Part shown: positions 46,981-60,328 of the stretch, one piece after another
Position numbering within the stretch: position 1 is the stretch's first letter
Layout: each line of letters starts with the position of its first letter
Assembly (NCBI GenBank): GCA_034509735.1
Contig: JACGWO010000005.1
Location: forward strand, 12,417,692-12,481,691
DNA length: 64,000 nucleotides
From: Sesamum alatum
Lineage: Eukaryota; Streptophyta; Magnoliopsida; Lamiales; Pedaliaceae
Direction: 5' to 3'
Notes under the pieces: generated by a model
The model's database searches: none
Seen by the model: only the letters and a program-made list of their open reading frames with translations
What the model was told of the DNA's origin: nothing
Made by a program: the position numbers and the translations under genes

Positions 46981-48456
46981 TCGTGGGGCGTGCGGGCAAG
47001 GTGTGCAGGCTGGCTGCCTGCGCCCGTGCGCACAGGCCTGTGCAGCCGGTCGGCCAGCAGGCACAACGGCTGGGTCGTTTTCTGCCGGTTTTCGACGTTT
47101 TTCTGAAAATTGGATTTTCTAGTAATTTCTGCACATTTTCTGAACATGAATTAATTTTGCATATTTGATTTTGGAATTATGGAAATTTTTCTTATATCAA
47201 ATTCGATTAATTGATTTGGGTTTAGTACATGCATTGGATACATTGTATATGATGTCTATTAAATTTAAAAATTTGAATCTTGCATATTATTTATATATTT
47301 GTACCTTGTGATGCTGAACATCACTTTGACATTTTGTTATGTGTGTTGATGGGATCAACATGGGATGATCACAAGAGCGCTAGACCTTATGTATGAATGA
47401 ATGGTATTTATTTATATTTCTATCGGGTGGGGCTTGCGTGCCTCTTGTTTTGGGACTATCATCTCTCGTTTTTTCTAGCCTCATGATGTTAAGGCTTGTT
47501 CATTTTCTTTCCATGTATTACTTTCATATGTAATGAGGGTAGCTAATTATGGTGAGGTTTATTTTGTAAAAATGACAAGCCCATGGAGTCGGAGGCCCAA
47601 GGTGTTACATCAAGGTGTAAAATAAGAAGAGCCACAAGGCCCATTGGAATGACAATGGTTTATCACTAATGTAATAGTGTAGGACCACCCTAGACAGACC
47701 ATAGACTTACTGCGGGCTCAGTGGGTCGCATAGGTTGGGCTTGTGATCATCCTAACAGGGATATGCTATGTTTTACTGCATGCAGTTATTTATTTAACGC
47801 TTTATGAATATTGGATATTGGTGCATGCTAAAACACTTAATGTGATGAGGTCTCGGTCATTATCAAACTCTCATTTGGTTGAACCAAATTAAATATTAGG
47901 TCGAGAATGGACTATGATCAAAATGGTATTTTGATATGTCCAAGCCTTCCATCCACAACAATGTGGTGAGGAAGCTACCACTACCCAAGTGTTGTCTGAC
48001 GAGTCGTGGCACACTTGGACTAAGGGAAAGCTGCACCATTGTTGTGAACAAAGAGATTGCATTCACTATTTCCCTGTCTCACGATTCGTGGGGGGCGACA
48101 GTTGAGGCATGATTTGGTTGATGGGTCGGGCCCAACACTGAGTAACATGGTTCGCTTGGAGTCCTTGGAACCATGCGAATAGGTGAGGCAAAATATCTTG
48201 GGAATCTCATTGGATGAGAATGATATTGGATATCTCCCATGAGGTTTTCTTCATGTGAATCGTAAAAGCGGGGCATGTAGATCACGCTTATGGATCCCAA
48301 GCCCACTAGAAAATGGTTTCCCGAAACTCCACTTGAGAGTGGTGGACTTTCGTATAAATAGTGGGAGGGTTAAAGACTAAAAGACCATGTCTTCAAATTC
48401 AATAATAATATTACCATCATCTATTGATTTCTGTTTTACATATTATAAATGTAGAT

Positions 48457-51400
48457 ATGTCTAAGAATCCTTTGACCATGGTACTTGAGACTAATAAGTT
48501 TAACAGAACAAACTACTCGGACTGGCTAAGAAACCCTAAGATTGTCCTCGATTTTGAGAACCAAGGCTACGTCTTGGACGAGCCGCCGCCGAGCGACTTG
48601 CCGGAGGAGTCCACGCTAGAAGGACGTTTGACGTTCGAAAAATGGCATGAGGACAACCGGAAAGTACGTAGTATCATATTGGCTTTGATGTCTAACGATA
48701 TCCATAAGTAATATGGGAGGTTGGACAACGTCTCCGCCATAATGCTCCGCATGAACGGGGTTTATGCGGTTCTGGACAGGCATATTAGATATGCTGCCAC
48801 AAAAAGCATTCTTTGGCACCAAACTAGCTGAAGGATCGCTCATACAAAGTTATGGGGTCAAGATGCTTTTCCTAGTGGAGAAGCTCGAGGACCTTAAAGC
48901 CGGGGTTACAATGACACGTACATTGACATGATCCTCCAGTCACTTCCTCTGTCCTATGACCCGTTTATTGTAAACTACAACATGAACGGACTTGAGAAAT
49001 CTATTCATGAATTGATCAACATGTGGGTGCCATACGAGGCAACGACCCACAAGTCTGCACCGTCAGTATTGATAGGAGAGGCGTCGACCTTCAAGGCGAA
49101 TGGCAAGAGGGTCGGATGCTGGAAGAGGAAAAAGAAAAAAGGAAAGACGGTTGCGGCCTCTGCTCGCGCTCCTGGCGCCCCTGTTGCCTCGGTGGGAATA
49201 GGCAAAGGGAAAGGGAAAGGGAAAGCCGGTGGTTCTTAGTGGTCCAAGGCAAATAATGTCCCCATGCATTGCCAAGGAAAGGGGCATTGGAAGAGGGAGT
49301 GTCCACAACTCCTTTCCAATCCAGATTTGGCATGCGAGGTTGGGTCATGTCTCTAAGGATAGGATAAGAAGGTTGGTGGACTCAAAGAGTCTAGAAATAG
49401 ACGATTTGGACAACCTACCAACCTGCAAATCCTGTTTAGAGGAAAATATGACCAAGAAACCCTTTGTTGGACAAAGCACGCTAGCCAATGGTCTGTTGGA
49501 TTTGATCCATACGGACGTCTGTGGTCCATTAAATACTCAGGCTAGGGGTGGGTACTCGTACTTCATAACCTTTACCGATGATCACTTACGGTATGATTAT
49601 GTTTACCTGATGAGGTACAAGTCTGAATCCTTTGGAAAGTTTAAGGAATACAGACTTAAAGTGGAGAACCAAACCGGTCGTAAGATCAAGGCCCTTCGGT
49701 CGAACCGAGGTGGAGAGTATTTAAGTGGCGAATTAACTGATTATCTAAAAGAGGATGGAATTATTTCTCAGTGGGCTCCTCCTGGAACACCAAAATTGAA
49801 TGGTGTGTCTGAAAGGAGGAATCGGACCTTGTTGGACATGGTCCGATCCATGATGAGTTTTACCGAACTCCCCTTGTCCTTTTGGGGATATGCTCTTGAG
49901 ACAGCGGCCAAAATTTTTGAACTTGGTGCCATCTAAGAAGATATCCTTGACGCCATATGAGAAATGGCATGGCAAGCCTGCCTCCTACAAATACTTGAAA
50001 GTGTGGGGTTGCCCCACATATGTTAAGAGATAAGTGGGAGATAAACTGGACTCCAGGTCTAGTTTATGCAGGTTCGTCGGATATCCGGAAGAAACTGCGG
50101 GGTATTATTTCTATGATCCCTCCGAGCAAAAGGTGTTCATCTCGCAAAATACAGTGTTCTTGGAAAAAGGGTTTTCCATCAGATAATCGCGTGATGAGGT
50201 ACTCCTTGAGGAATCAAGTGAGGTACCCCATGAGACAGCAGTGACATCTGAGCCAGTAGTTCCACTGATAATGTTCCAGTTCATCGTAGGTCGGCCAGAT
50301 TATTCCAACCACCTGATAGGTACGGATTTCTGGGCCTGACCAGTTAGTTGGATAATGATCCAAAGACGTATGAAGAAGCAATGTCGGACATCGATTCGAA
50401 AAAATAGCTTGAGGCCTTTAAATCTGAAATGGACTCGATAGGTGCAAACTAGGTTTGGACCCTAGGGGACCTACCCAAAGGAGTAAAACCCGTAGGGTGT
50501 AAATGCGTCTACAAACGTAAACTTGGAGCTGACGAGGAGGTTACAACCTTTAAAGCCAGGCTTGTGGCGAAAGGTTGCACTTAATGGCCCGAAGTCGATT
50601 TTGAGGAAACCTACTCGCCCGTAGCAATGGCTAACTCCATTTAGATACTGCTTGCCATAGCAGCATGGTATGACTATGAAATATGACAGATGGACGTGAA
50701 AACTGCCTTCCTCAACGGTCTCGTAGAGGAAGAGATCTATATGGATCAACCTAAATATTTCACATCTGTTGGAGAAGAGCAGAAGGTCTGCCATCTCCAA
50801 AGGTCCATCTATGGCCTCAAGCAAGCTTTCCGAAGGTGGAACATACATTTTGATGAAGTCATACGGGGATATGATTTCATCAAGAACCAGTCCTCATATA
50901 TTGAGAAGGTCTTGAGGAGATTCAAAGTGGAGAACTCAAAATGAGGATTACTTCCTATGAGGCATGGAATTAAGTTATACAAGAAGCAGTCTCCTAAGAC
51001 TAATGAGGAGCTTAAGCGGATGTTGGACATCCCCTATGCTTCAATCGTAGGCAACATTCAGTACGTTGTCTAGTATACTAGACCTGATGTGGCTGTCGCT
51101 TTGCGCGTGACTAGTCGATATCAGGCGTGTGCTGGGGAGGCACACTGGAATGCAGTCAAGACTATCCTGAAGTACCTGAAAAGGACTAAGGACATGTTCT
51201 TGATCTACGATGGTGGAGAATTGATACTGGAAGGCTATAGCGACGCTAGCTTCCAGTCGGATGACGATGATGCCAAGTCTTAGTCTGATTTTGTGTTCAA
51301 ACTAAATGGTGGCATGGTTGCTTAGAAGAGTTCCAAGCAAGCCACCACGGCGGACTCCACCATAGTGTTTGAATACATAGTGGCTTTGGAAGCTGCTAAG

Positions 51401-51706
51401 GAGGCCATTTGGATGATGAGCTACATCTAATGGTTGGATGTAGTGCCTAGTATTACTGAGCCAGTGGTTATCTTTTGTGATAACAACGGGGCAATAGCAC
51501 AAGCAAAGGAACCAAGATCTCGTCACCGATCCAAGCATATTCTTAGACGCTACAATCTGCTCAGAGAGATGGTTAGCAGGGGTGACGTTCGGATGGACCG
51601 AGTCAGCTCTGCAAAAAACATAGCAAATCCATATACTAAGCCCGTGTCGCAAGTTGCCCATACTCAGCATCTGGATAAGATAGGTTTGAGGTCAATGGCT
51701 AATTGA
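48457..51706 (+). pseudogene. copia gag-pol of copy 4 with two internal deletions
   Basis: Starts MSKNPLTM like copy 1. It carries many stops (48709, 50027, 50341, 50405 and others) and frameshifts. A deletion of about 449 bp at 49321-49325 joins the zinc-knuckle region directly to the IWHARLGHVS pre-integrase motif, removing the whole protease. A second deletion of about 223 bp at 50886-50893 removes the stretch with the YVDD catalytic motif. The first knuckle cysteine is replaced by proline. Integrase residues and the RNase H motifs YSDASF and CDNNGAI are still readable. Dead copy. Confidence 0.92.
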
Positions 51707-51726
51707 CTTTAGGTCAAGTGAGAGAT

Positions 51727-53904
51727 TGTTAGAATAGGTGACCAGAAAGCCAATAGGTTTGACATTTTGTAACCTGTTTGACAACTTGATGTAATGTAAT
51801 GTTATGTAATGAATAAAATGAGTGTCCATTACCATTGGTACTTCCTTTGTTGTGCTCATTTTCCATATGTTAAAATAGTGTTTTACATATATCACAATAA
51901 ATCCCACAGACCACAGTTAACAACTTATGCAGTTACGCCACGCATTGGATGGTGGTCATAAAATCAACTGATAAAGAGTTGGGTCTGAAACGTTCCAAGT
52001 CAAGGACCTCGATACAGGACATGAGAGTCCTATAGAGACTTGCACCAAGAGTCATATTCATTGGATGAGTGTCGTGTTTCATCGGCAACAGGCATGGGAC
52101 GCCTATGCAATCTTGGTAGGTTGGTCAACTAGGGTTGAGCCTATTGAGCTGACTTGCGGGGATTATCATATGGAAGCCTCGGAGGCTTGGTCGGTATGAT
52201 TGGATTTTCCCGGTTCCGATAGTACGGGAGTAGTCCTCAGACTTTAGGAACCCTGGTAGTCACGTACACAAGATAGTTGTATCTTGGGTCTGGTGAGAGG
52301 TGATCATTTTGTAAGATGATCATTATAAGCCTTGTCCAGTGCAGTCAGAATATGTAGCGAGGACGGTGGGTTCCAAGAAGAGGATGCGTCCCCTGTCAGT
52401 ATGTGACAGAGGTATCTCCTATGCACTCAGAGACATGTTCATGTTGCTTAAACCTGTGGCCACAGTGGTTGGTCGAATAGGAAATGATTTCCTGTGTCGA
52501 TGCAATGAGGCATGCGTAGTCTCGAGTATTAAGCATAGATGCCTAGTCAAAGATGGGAACCGATGCCCAATTCCATACCCTAGACTAAAGCCGGGAGACA
52601 GTAGACGGAAGGACCGTACCCGTACATAATTGGCGCCTAAATGTTCACGCCAACATTCACCTATTCTCTAGTGCCATGGACCGTTGCTAGACGACCACCA
52701 ATGGTAACGGGCCCCTGTTGGACACAGGCCCAAGTCTAGTTGAGGGTGAAACTAAAGGGTCACACACAAATCACTGAGAAAGTGGAGAAATCAACTTGGA
52801 GTCAATTTCGGAGGATATTAAGTAATTGGATTGTCCATTGGATGGACGGGCCGATATTGTATTGGGCCCTCGTTTAATCGGTAAATGGGATTTATCGGCT
52901 AATGTAGAGAGTCGAAATATTGGGTCTTTTAATTTGATTAAAAGATAAATGGAATTATTTAAGTGGACCTTGAATTAAATGAGATTTAATTTTTGTAATT
53001 GGATTATAATGAAACCTGGTCCGTTAAATTTAGCCCAAGAGGTGTGTTAATTTCACTTTTGAAATGAGAAGAAGTTAGACTTCTTTCCAATATAGGTATG
53101 GCCGAAAATTACAACTGTTGGAGAGGTAAAAATCGGCCATACATGGCCTTGGTGATGTTGACTTGTCCCTTTTGGTAAGGGACAAATCAATTCCAATCAT
53201 GCCTCTCATTTGGTATGATTAGATCATACCTTATGAGATGGTAGGCTTGATTAATGAATTAGTGAGATTTATTGGGATGTATCTAGACATTCTTGGATGA
53301 ACCTAGACACATTCCAATAATCACATTGATTTTGTATATATATGAGTATATACAATTATCAATGCAAGAGAATTCATTATCATCTTTTTCTAGGAAAAAG
53401 AAAGAAACACATCTCACTCTCTTCACTAATTTTAGGCCCCTCACTACTCATACACCTATCCCCTTTGTTCTTCATTTGATCTTCGATCATTTGAAAGAAC
53501 AAAGTAAGTTTAAGAAAAGACACTAATTTAATAGTGTTCTAATTTCTTAAATCGAGTCATCTATCAAGAAAAACGTACATCTCTTCCGGTGTGGTGTGGA
53601 CTACTCTAGAGAGTTCATACGCTTGAACTTGATAAGCATTTTCGGAGAGGAACAACGCTCGCAAACGTGCAAGCAATAAAACTACAAAGGTAATTTCGAT
53701 TTTTTATGCTTTCGTAGTTCGCTTTTAATATCTATGCTCTATGTGCAATATACATTTATAATATTGTCACATCCTACATCGGACGCCCGGTTGAGCACCC
53801 AAGGGTACACCCCTTGAAATTTTGTGATTATTGTTTTAAATTTATGCCTTTTACGATTCTCACGCTTCCGCTCGTGCTCCCGGGCGGGTCCGCTTGTCCC
53901 TTCG
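51727..53904 (+). repeat. 3' LTR of copia copy 4 (2178 bp)
   Basis: Polypurine tract AAGTGAGAGAT, then TGTTAGAATAGGTGACC ... TCCCTTCG (final CA changed to CG). It shares the conserved CTAGTGCCATGGACCGTTGC block at about 52670. Confidence 0.9.
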
Positions 53905-55054
53905 ATAACCATTAAAAATCAAATGATTAATTGCATTTTTTAAAAATCACTTAATTAATAGCTCCCTTGAATGTTCTCTTATGTTTTATTGGACTTATGA
54001 TCTTCAATTTTACAAAAGAAGGTAGGTATTTTTACATTTTAGATACTTTCCTCTTATAAACTTTTAGATTTTAAAACTAATTCTCTCCATGATACTTATC
54101 TTTCATCTCTACATTTGTGATGAGAAATTCACCATTATTTATGTGAAAACATGGATAATTAATCTTTTTGTTCTTTTGCCTTGTATTGCAATTTTAGATC
54201 TTATAATTATTTCTCTTTATAATATTAATTTTTCATCCTTATATTTGTTTTACTTATAAAATATTACTTTACTTTTTACATGCCTATATTTGTAATAAAA
54301 AGTTATCATTTAAATTAGTCTATATTCTAAATTTACTTCACGAATTAAATAAGATTTAATTTCTTTTTAGTTGTGCAAAGCAAGAAATAAATAAAAAAAA
54401 TTAGCTTATGATTTTGATTTTTAATTTTGAACTCTTATACTAATTATAAATAAAGTTGTTTATAATGTAATTTTTTTTGTAATAATTTCTTTACTTTTTA
54501 TTTTATTCCTCATATTGGTGGAAAATAGTCTAAATTGACGAATAGTATCTTATGGAATGAATTGAATGGAGTAAGCATAAAAATCATTGACTAATTTTAT
54601 ATGTTAGGGTCGAATTAAAAGTATGTACATAAATTAAATACATATTATTGAAAATGATGTAGTAGAAATCTTATAAACCAAGTAATCTGTGCATTAAATA
54701 ATATCATAGACTCATTTAATTCATAAAATTGAATAATATTATTATGGTTTTAGAATTAATATTATACAGACAATTAATTATAAAACCACTTATGAAATAA
54801 TTATCATATTCGAAGTTTTTTTTCATAAATAATTGATTTTCCGATAAATTTATATAATGTGCTTGTTTGTCATTTAAGTTTATTTTCGTTGAACTTGCGG
54901 TATTATACTATTAATTAGGTACCCTAGAATATTTTTTATGAAAATATGAAATTACACTTTCTGTGGAATTTTAATATTTTTAATCAACACCAAAAAATTA
55001 AAAAAAAGTATATAAAACAACTCAAGTTGCTCATATTTTTCTAATATCTTATTA
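53905..55054. other. AT-rich intergenic DNA
   Basis: Nothing recognised; no frame worth calling. Confidence 0.5.
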
Positions 55055-55063
55055 TAAAATTTA

Positions 55064-55461
55064 GGGTAAATTACATCTACCTCCCCTGAGGTTTGACATA
55101 ATTATAAATACCCCCCGAGGTTTGTTATTTTTAACCAAAAGCCTAAAATTGACCATTTTGCCCTTGAATTTTTTATTCAAATTGTAGAAAAATCGGCCAA
55201 CGCAAATTGCATTATTGCTGCTCTGTGTAAAAAACTTAAGAAACTTCTCCCTGCACATTATAGTCCAAAATTTTTTTAAGAATTAAATAAAAATAATTCA
55301 GTGCATAAGGGTATTTTGGTCAATTCACCCATATAAATTGATAGAATTGGGCTATTTGTCAGACGGTTACAAACCTCAGGAGGGGTATTTATAATTTTTC
55401 AAACAACGAGGGGGTATTTGTAATTATGCCAAACCTCAGGGGAGGTAGATGTAATTTACCC
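55064..55461. mobile_element. MULE-type MITE (398 bp) with perfect 9-bp duplication
   Basis: Inverted ends GGGTAAATTACATCTACC and CCTCCCCTGAGGTTTG, with the duplication TAAAATTTA at 55055-55063 and 55462-55470. The minus frame at 55061-55258 is a chance translation of it. Confidence 0.88.
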
Positions 55462-55470
55462 TAAAATTTA

Positions 55471-56655
55471 ACTTACATTAAATTAATGGCAAATTGTCCT
55501 ATAGATTTCTTTCCTTGCTTTCAAAGAGATGCTTCTTCAAGTTTTTAAAGCGTATCTTCTCCTAATTATATAACTTATATATTTTTCCTAGTTAGTCTTA
55601 AGATTTTTAAGGAATTTTATTTAATTAGTTATAAATAAAACTCTGTATTATGAATGTAACTGTTTATTATAATTTATGTTTATTATAATTCTATCTCAAT
55701 TCAACTATCTAAGTAATTAACAACTGTTACAAAATTACTTATAATATTTTATAAAAATGATATACTTGACATCACAAAAAAGAAACATAAAACATGGCAA
55801 CTCGTTCACACTTTTCTAATATACATAGATATAGACAATATTTATCAATGGTTGTATGCCCATTTTTTCTTCTTTTTCATTTTTTTTTTCAGAAGAAAGA
55901 TATGTGTGGTGATGGTTTAGGAGTAACATTTATACCTTTTGATAGTTTTTTACATGGAGCTATTTTTATCGTATATTGTTGCAAAGATCAAATATGTACA
56001 CTGTCATTTTTGTTCTATTATATTAGAGATGATTAAATAATCATATAACGTACCTATTAATGACATCTCAAATGCTCAAATTACATTTTAGTCTATCTTA
56101 CAACAAAAAGTATTCAACCTATATGATAAGTAATTTAATTGATTCTCATTTTTCTTTTAACCTACTTTACTATTCAAAATGTTTGTTTTACATGACAATT
56201 CATTTAATTGATTTCATTTGTCATCTAACCTCTATATTTTAATATGTCTAGTGGTCTAACTAATTCTCATTTATATCTATGCTAGAAAAATTCTCAACAT
56301 TAAATCCTTTCAATTTTAATGATTTTTCTAGTCATTTCATGTTATATCATTGGGTTATTTTTGATCTAGTAAGTGTATTATATTATGGATATAATATACA
56401 CAAAAATAATATGGGTAAATAGGTATAATATGAAAAGTAATTAATAGGAATAACTATGGATAATGTGAAAGTAATTAATAAGAGTAAATACGTATAATGC
56501 AAAAAGTAATTACTAGAAATCAATAAGTATATTATTTTACATTTTTATCCTTAGAAAAATAATATTACAAGGTTACTTTAGTCCAATCAAAAAAAGAAAG
56601 AAACCAAAATCCCTATTCATACTTTTATATAGATATAGAATATAGAAAATCCAAA
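55471..56655. other. AT-rich intergenic DNA
   Basis: No gene supported. The plus frames 55794-56036 and 56060-56242 are low-complexity translations with no domain. Confidence 0.45.
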
Positions 56656-56658
56656 AGT

Positions 56659-56895
56659 ATTTTTTTTTTTTTTTTGGAAGTGGGGCGATGGACTATTATT
56701 TATTTTGAATAAAATAGTTATAATAATTAATATAAAATATTTTATATCTAAAAACTTACCAACAACTATAACAATTTATGCTAATAACCTATTATAAAAT
56801 AGAACTATACCTAATATTAAATAGAACAACATCCCACGCTGGTGGGATTCGAATCTATGGGGCCTCAACTTTCCCAATTGAGTTAGGCCTTATTG
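56659..56895 (-). mobile_element. tRNA-derived SINE-like element
   Basis: On the minus strand, GGCCTAACTCAATTGGG (56873-56889 complement) fits an RNA polymerase III A box and AGATTCGAATCCC (56844-56856 complement) a B box, about 30 bp apart. The body then ends in an A run (T run at 56660-56677 on the plus strand). This is the layout of a plant SINE about 235 bp long. No certain duplication was found. Confidence 0.6.
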
Positions 56896-57615
56896 ACCAA
56901 ATAAAAAAGTTTTTGATCACTTAACTTCGTTAAAAGAGCACGTACGTCTCCTCTACCTCCTCCTCTTCCTCATCCTCTTTTTCTTACGGACCTTATCACG
57001 GGTCAAAATTAAATTATCAAAGTTGATATACAAATTTATTTAACTGAACTCAAGTAATATATAATCTTTTAGTATTTATTTTATTCCATTGCGTGTTGTA
57101 TAGAAATATGGGTAAAAATAATTTTTTCCTTGTGGTGCACAAAGTTAGATTTAGTAGCAAACACATTTGATTTAGATGAAAGGGGGTGGATCGGTCCAAA
57201 AATACGGAAAGGGGAGAGGAGTAAGATAGAAACAAATAATCGGATTCAAAGGGTGTGCCATTGAATTGTTTTCGGGCTACCGGTGTATAGATCATAAATA
57301 CATAAATTAAATACTAGATCTAGGATCTAGGCTATGGAATTAATGAGAAAACAAGTATGTAAATGAAGGCTTACCCTTGTTGTTTTCTCGTAATGGCTAC
57401 ATGTGTTGTTCCCTTTTCTTCGAGATCCGGCATTCATCCACACAAACTCCAATGGAGGAGCTCTCGAAACTCGTCCACACCACACCAAGAATATAAAATT
57501 TGTCCTTGTGCTAGCAAGGAACAATTCCTGGAAGAGAAGGGATCGAAAACTACACTATTATTTAGTGTATTTCCGATCCACCTTGTTCTTGACTTGGTTC
57601 TAAACCAAGAAGAAC

Positions 57616-57616
<1 letters not shown>

Positions 57617-57668
<52 letters not shown>
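57617..57668. repeat. (GA)n microsatellite
   Basis: About 25 uninterrupted AG repeats in the transcribed part of solo LTR 1; the frames through it are not genes. Confidence 0.95.
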
Positions 57669-57670
<2 letters not shown>

Positions 57671-58028
57671 CACAAAATTTGAGAGTTTCTTGAGGGAGAA
57701 ATCGGCTAGGGTTGTGTAATTTGAGTAGTAGAAGAGTTGGAATGAAGTTTGGAGAAAAGGGAGGAAGACCTAGTCAACTAGGTAACTTCCCTATCTCCGC
57801 TAACTTTTCCAAAAACATCTCCTACCCTACTCAGACGAAATTCAACATTATTTTAATGCTTACAACTGATTTTCTTGACCTACAAAACATGGTAAGTTGA
57901 CCTAGCCAAGGTCAACATGGGCCAGACGTGGTGCACTTAGATCAGGCTCAATTATTTTGTCCAACAAATTAAATTGAGTCTAATAACTAATTTTTGTTAG
58001 CATATTATTTAATCTAATTAAATAAAAT

Positions 58029-58846
58029 GAGTAAATTATATTTTTGGTCCCATAAGTGGACCTGTTTTTAATTTTGGTCTCATACTGTACACAATTAACA
58101 CATTGCATCCCATATGTGCATTTCTTTTCCAATTTCAGGATACAAAGGGAATTTTTACTTAATGAAAACTTGGTTCCCAATATTGGTGGGAAAGGCTTGT
58201 TCCTACTTTTTCTTCGTATAAATAGCTTATTGTATGTAATGGATTATAATGTAATTTAATATAATGTATATTTATATATGTTGTTATGTTAATAATGCCT
58301 AAATTGTTATTAAATTGAGAAATAAAAACTATAATAATCTGAACCAAATTAAGAATTTTCAAAAATATAAACCGCATTAGAAAAAGTTGGATGTTGATCA
58401 ACAACTACAAAATGTTCATTTGGTTCCAATAATTTGTAATTGTTGATCAACATTCAACTTTTTTTAATGTTGTATTTCTAAAAATTCTGAATTTAGTTCG
58501 CAATATTGCAGTTTTTATTTATGAATTTAATGGAAATTTAGGTATTATTTACATAACAATATATATGATATACATTACATTAAAATTCATTACATTGTAA
58601 CTCATTATAAACAATAAGCTATTTATACGATGAAAAGAAGGAACAAACCAACCAATTTTTTCATCCAAATTTGCAGCCACATAACGAAATTAGCATCAAC
58701 CATTAATTAAGTATTTAACGAAAACCTCCTTTGTGTCCTGAAATTGAAAAAAAATGCACATATGGGATGCAATGTATAAATTATGTGCAGTGTGGGATCA
58801 AAATTGAAAATAAATCCACTTATGAGACAAAAAATATAATTTACCC
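58029..58846. mobile_element. MULE-type MITE (818 bp) with 10-bp duplication
   Basis: Inverted termini of about 140 bp (GAGTAAATTATATTTTTGGT against the complement GGGTAAATTATATTTTTTGT, then GCATCCCATATGTGCAT in both). Flanked by TAAATAAAAT at 58019-58028 and 58847-58856. Confidence 0.87.
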
Positions 58847-60113
58847 TAAATAAAATACACCAACAAAGAAAAACTAAATGAATATTTAATCCAATTAAAT
58901 ATTCACAAGCCCAATGCACTTAATTAATTAAATGAATCAAGTCAACTTAATTAATTAAGCCCAATCAAACATAATTAGTCCAATTAATTATTCCTACCCC
59001 ATTTCTAATTACTAAATCCAATCCATTAATTAGATAAACCCATCTTCTAATTAATTAATGATTTCAATTTACTAATTAATTATCCGAAGTAAATTTAAAT
59101 TAATCCAACTAATTAAAGGCCAAGATCAAAAATTCATCTAGTTAACTAAATTTTGAATCATCCATCCAATGGATAACTCCATATAAACGATCCAATCATT
59201 TATGCTCTCCGAGAATTGGTTCAATCCAATTAATTAATTCTCCTCTTCCAGAGTTAATTCCATCACATTCTTGTGATTTTTGTGTGACTATTTAGGTTCA
59301 CCTTTTGGGTCTGCGACCAACAAAATTATTTCTACCTATAACTAGAAATAGCCCGTTACCATGGGTGACCGTCTAGCAACAATCCATGTCACTAGAGACT
59401 AGGTGAATAGTGGCATGAATATTCAGGCTCCGAATCACATACAGGTACAATCCTACTGTCAACCGTCTCCCGATCTTAGTCTATGGCATAAAATTAGGCG
59501 TCGGTTCCTATCATTGACTAGGCATCTATGCCTCATACTCGAGATGAGTTTACTCTATTAATCAACGTAGGAAATCCCTTCGCACTTGATCCATTGCAAT
59601 GGCCATAGACTTATAGAGTCTAAACCATCTCAGAGTTCATTGAAGTTCTCGTTGTCACAATACTGACAGGGGACAGATTCTTTCATGGAATCCACTGTTC
59701 TCGTTACATACTCCGACTGCATTGGACAAGGCTTATGATGACCATACCTTATGATACAGTCACCGCACGCCAAACCCAAGATACAGTCTTCATATGCACA
59801 TGACTGCCATGATTCCTCAAGTTCGAGGTCTAATCCCCTACTATCCGAACCGAAATTTCCAGTCATACCGACCAAGCCTCTAAGGCTTCCATATAATGAT
59901 TCTCGCGAGTCAGTTCAATCAGTCAACTTTCTTGCCAACTAACCCACTAAAATTGCATAGACGACCTACGTCTGACACCAATGAAACTCGACAGTCACCC
60001 AGTGAATACAATACTTAGTCTAAGTATGTATAGGACATTTGACACCCAGTCTCGAGGTCCTCGACTTGGAACATTTCATACCAGTCTTTAGGAGTTAGTT
60101 TCACGCCCGCCAA

Positions 60114-60291
60114 TAGGGGTGTTTAACAAAACCATTGGGTCGCCCAACCGATCGACCTAACCTAAACCGCACCACAATTAACAGGTTAAGGGTGGATTGA
60201 GTTGGTCTTGTGCTAGTAAAAAGAATACTGCATTTTTTTACTCGGGATTGTGTTTCTGTTTACGTAGACTGTATAGCCCGCGTTCAATCGC

Positions 60292-60328
<37 letters not shown>

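Larger units (their letters stand above)
46981..53904 (+). mobile_element. 5'-truncated Ty1/copia element, copy 4
   Basis: A close sibling of copy 1. It starts abruptly in the GC-rich block of the leader (equivalent to about 714 of copy 1), so the 5' LTR and primer-binding site are missing. Leader, deleted gag-pol and a complete 3' LTR (51727-53904) follow. Twin near-palindromes are at 47995 and 48077, 82 bp apart. Confidence 0.9.

Noticed and set aside
57363..57719. 118-residue frame with a long Arg-Glu repeat
   Set aside because: The repeat is the translated (GA)n microsatellite in an LTR; overlapping frames on both strands look equally open.
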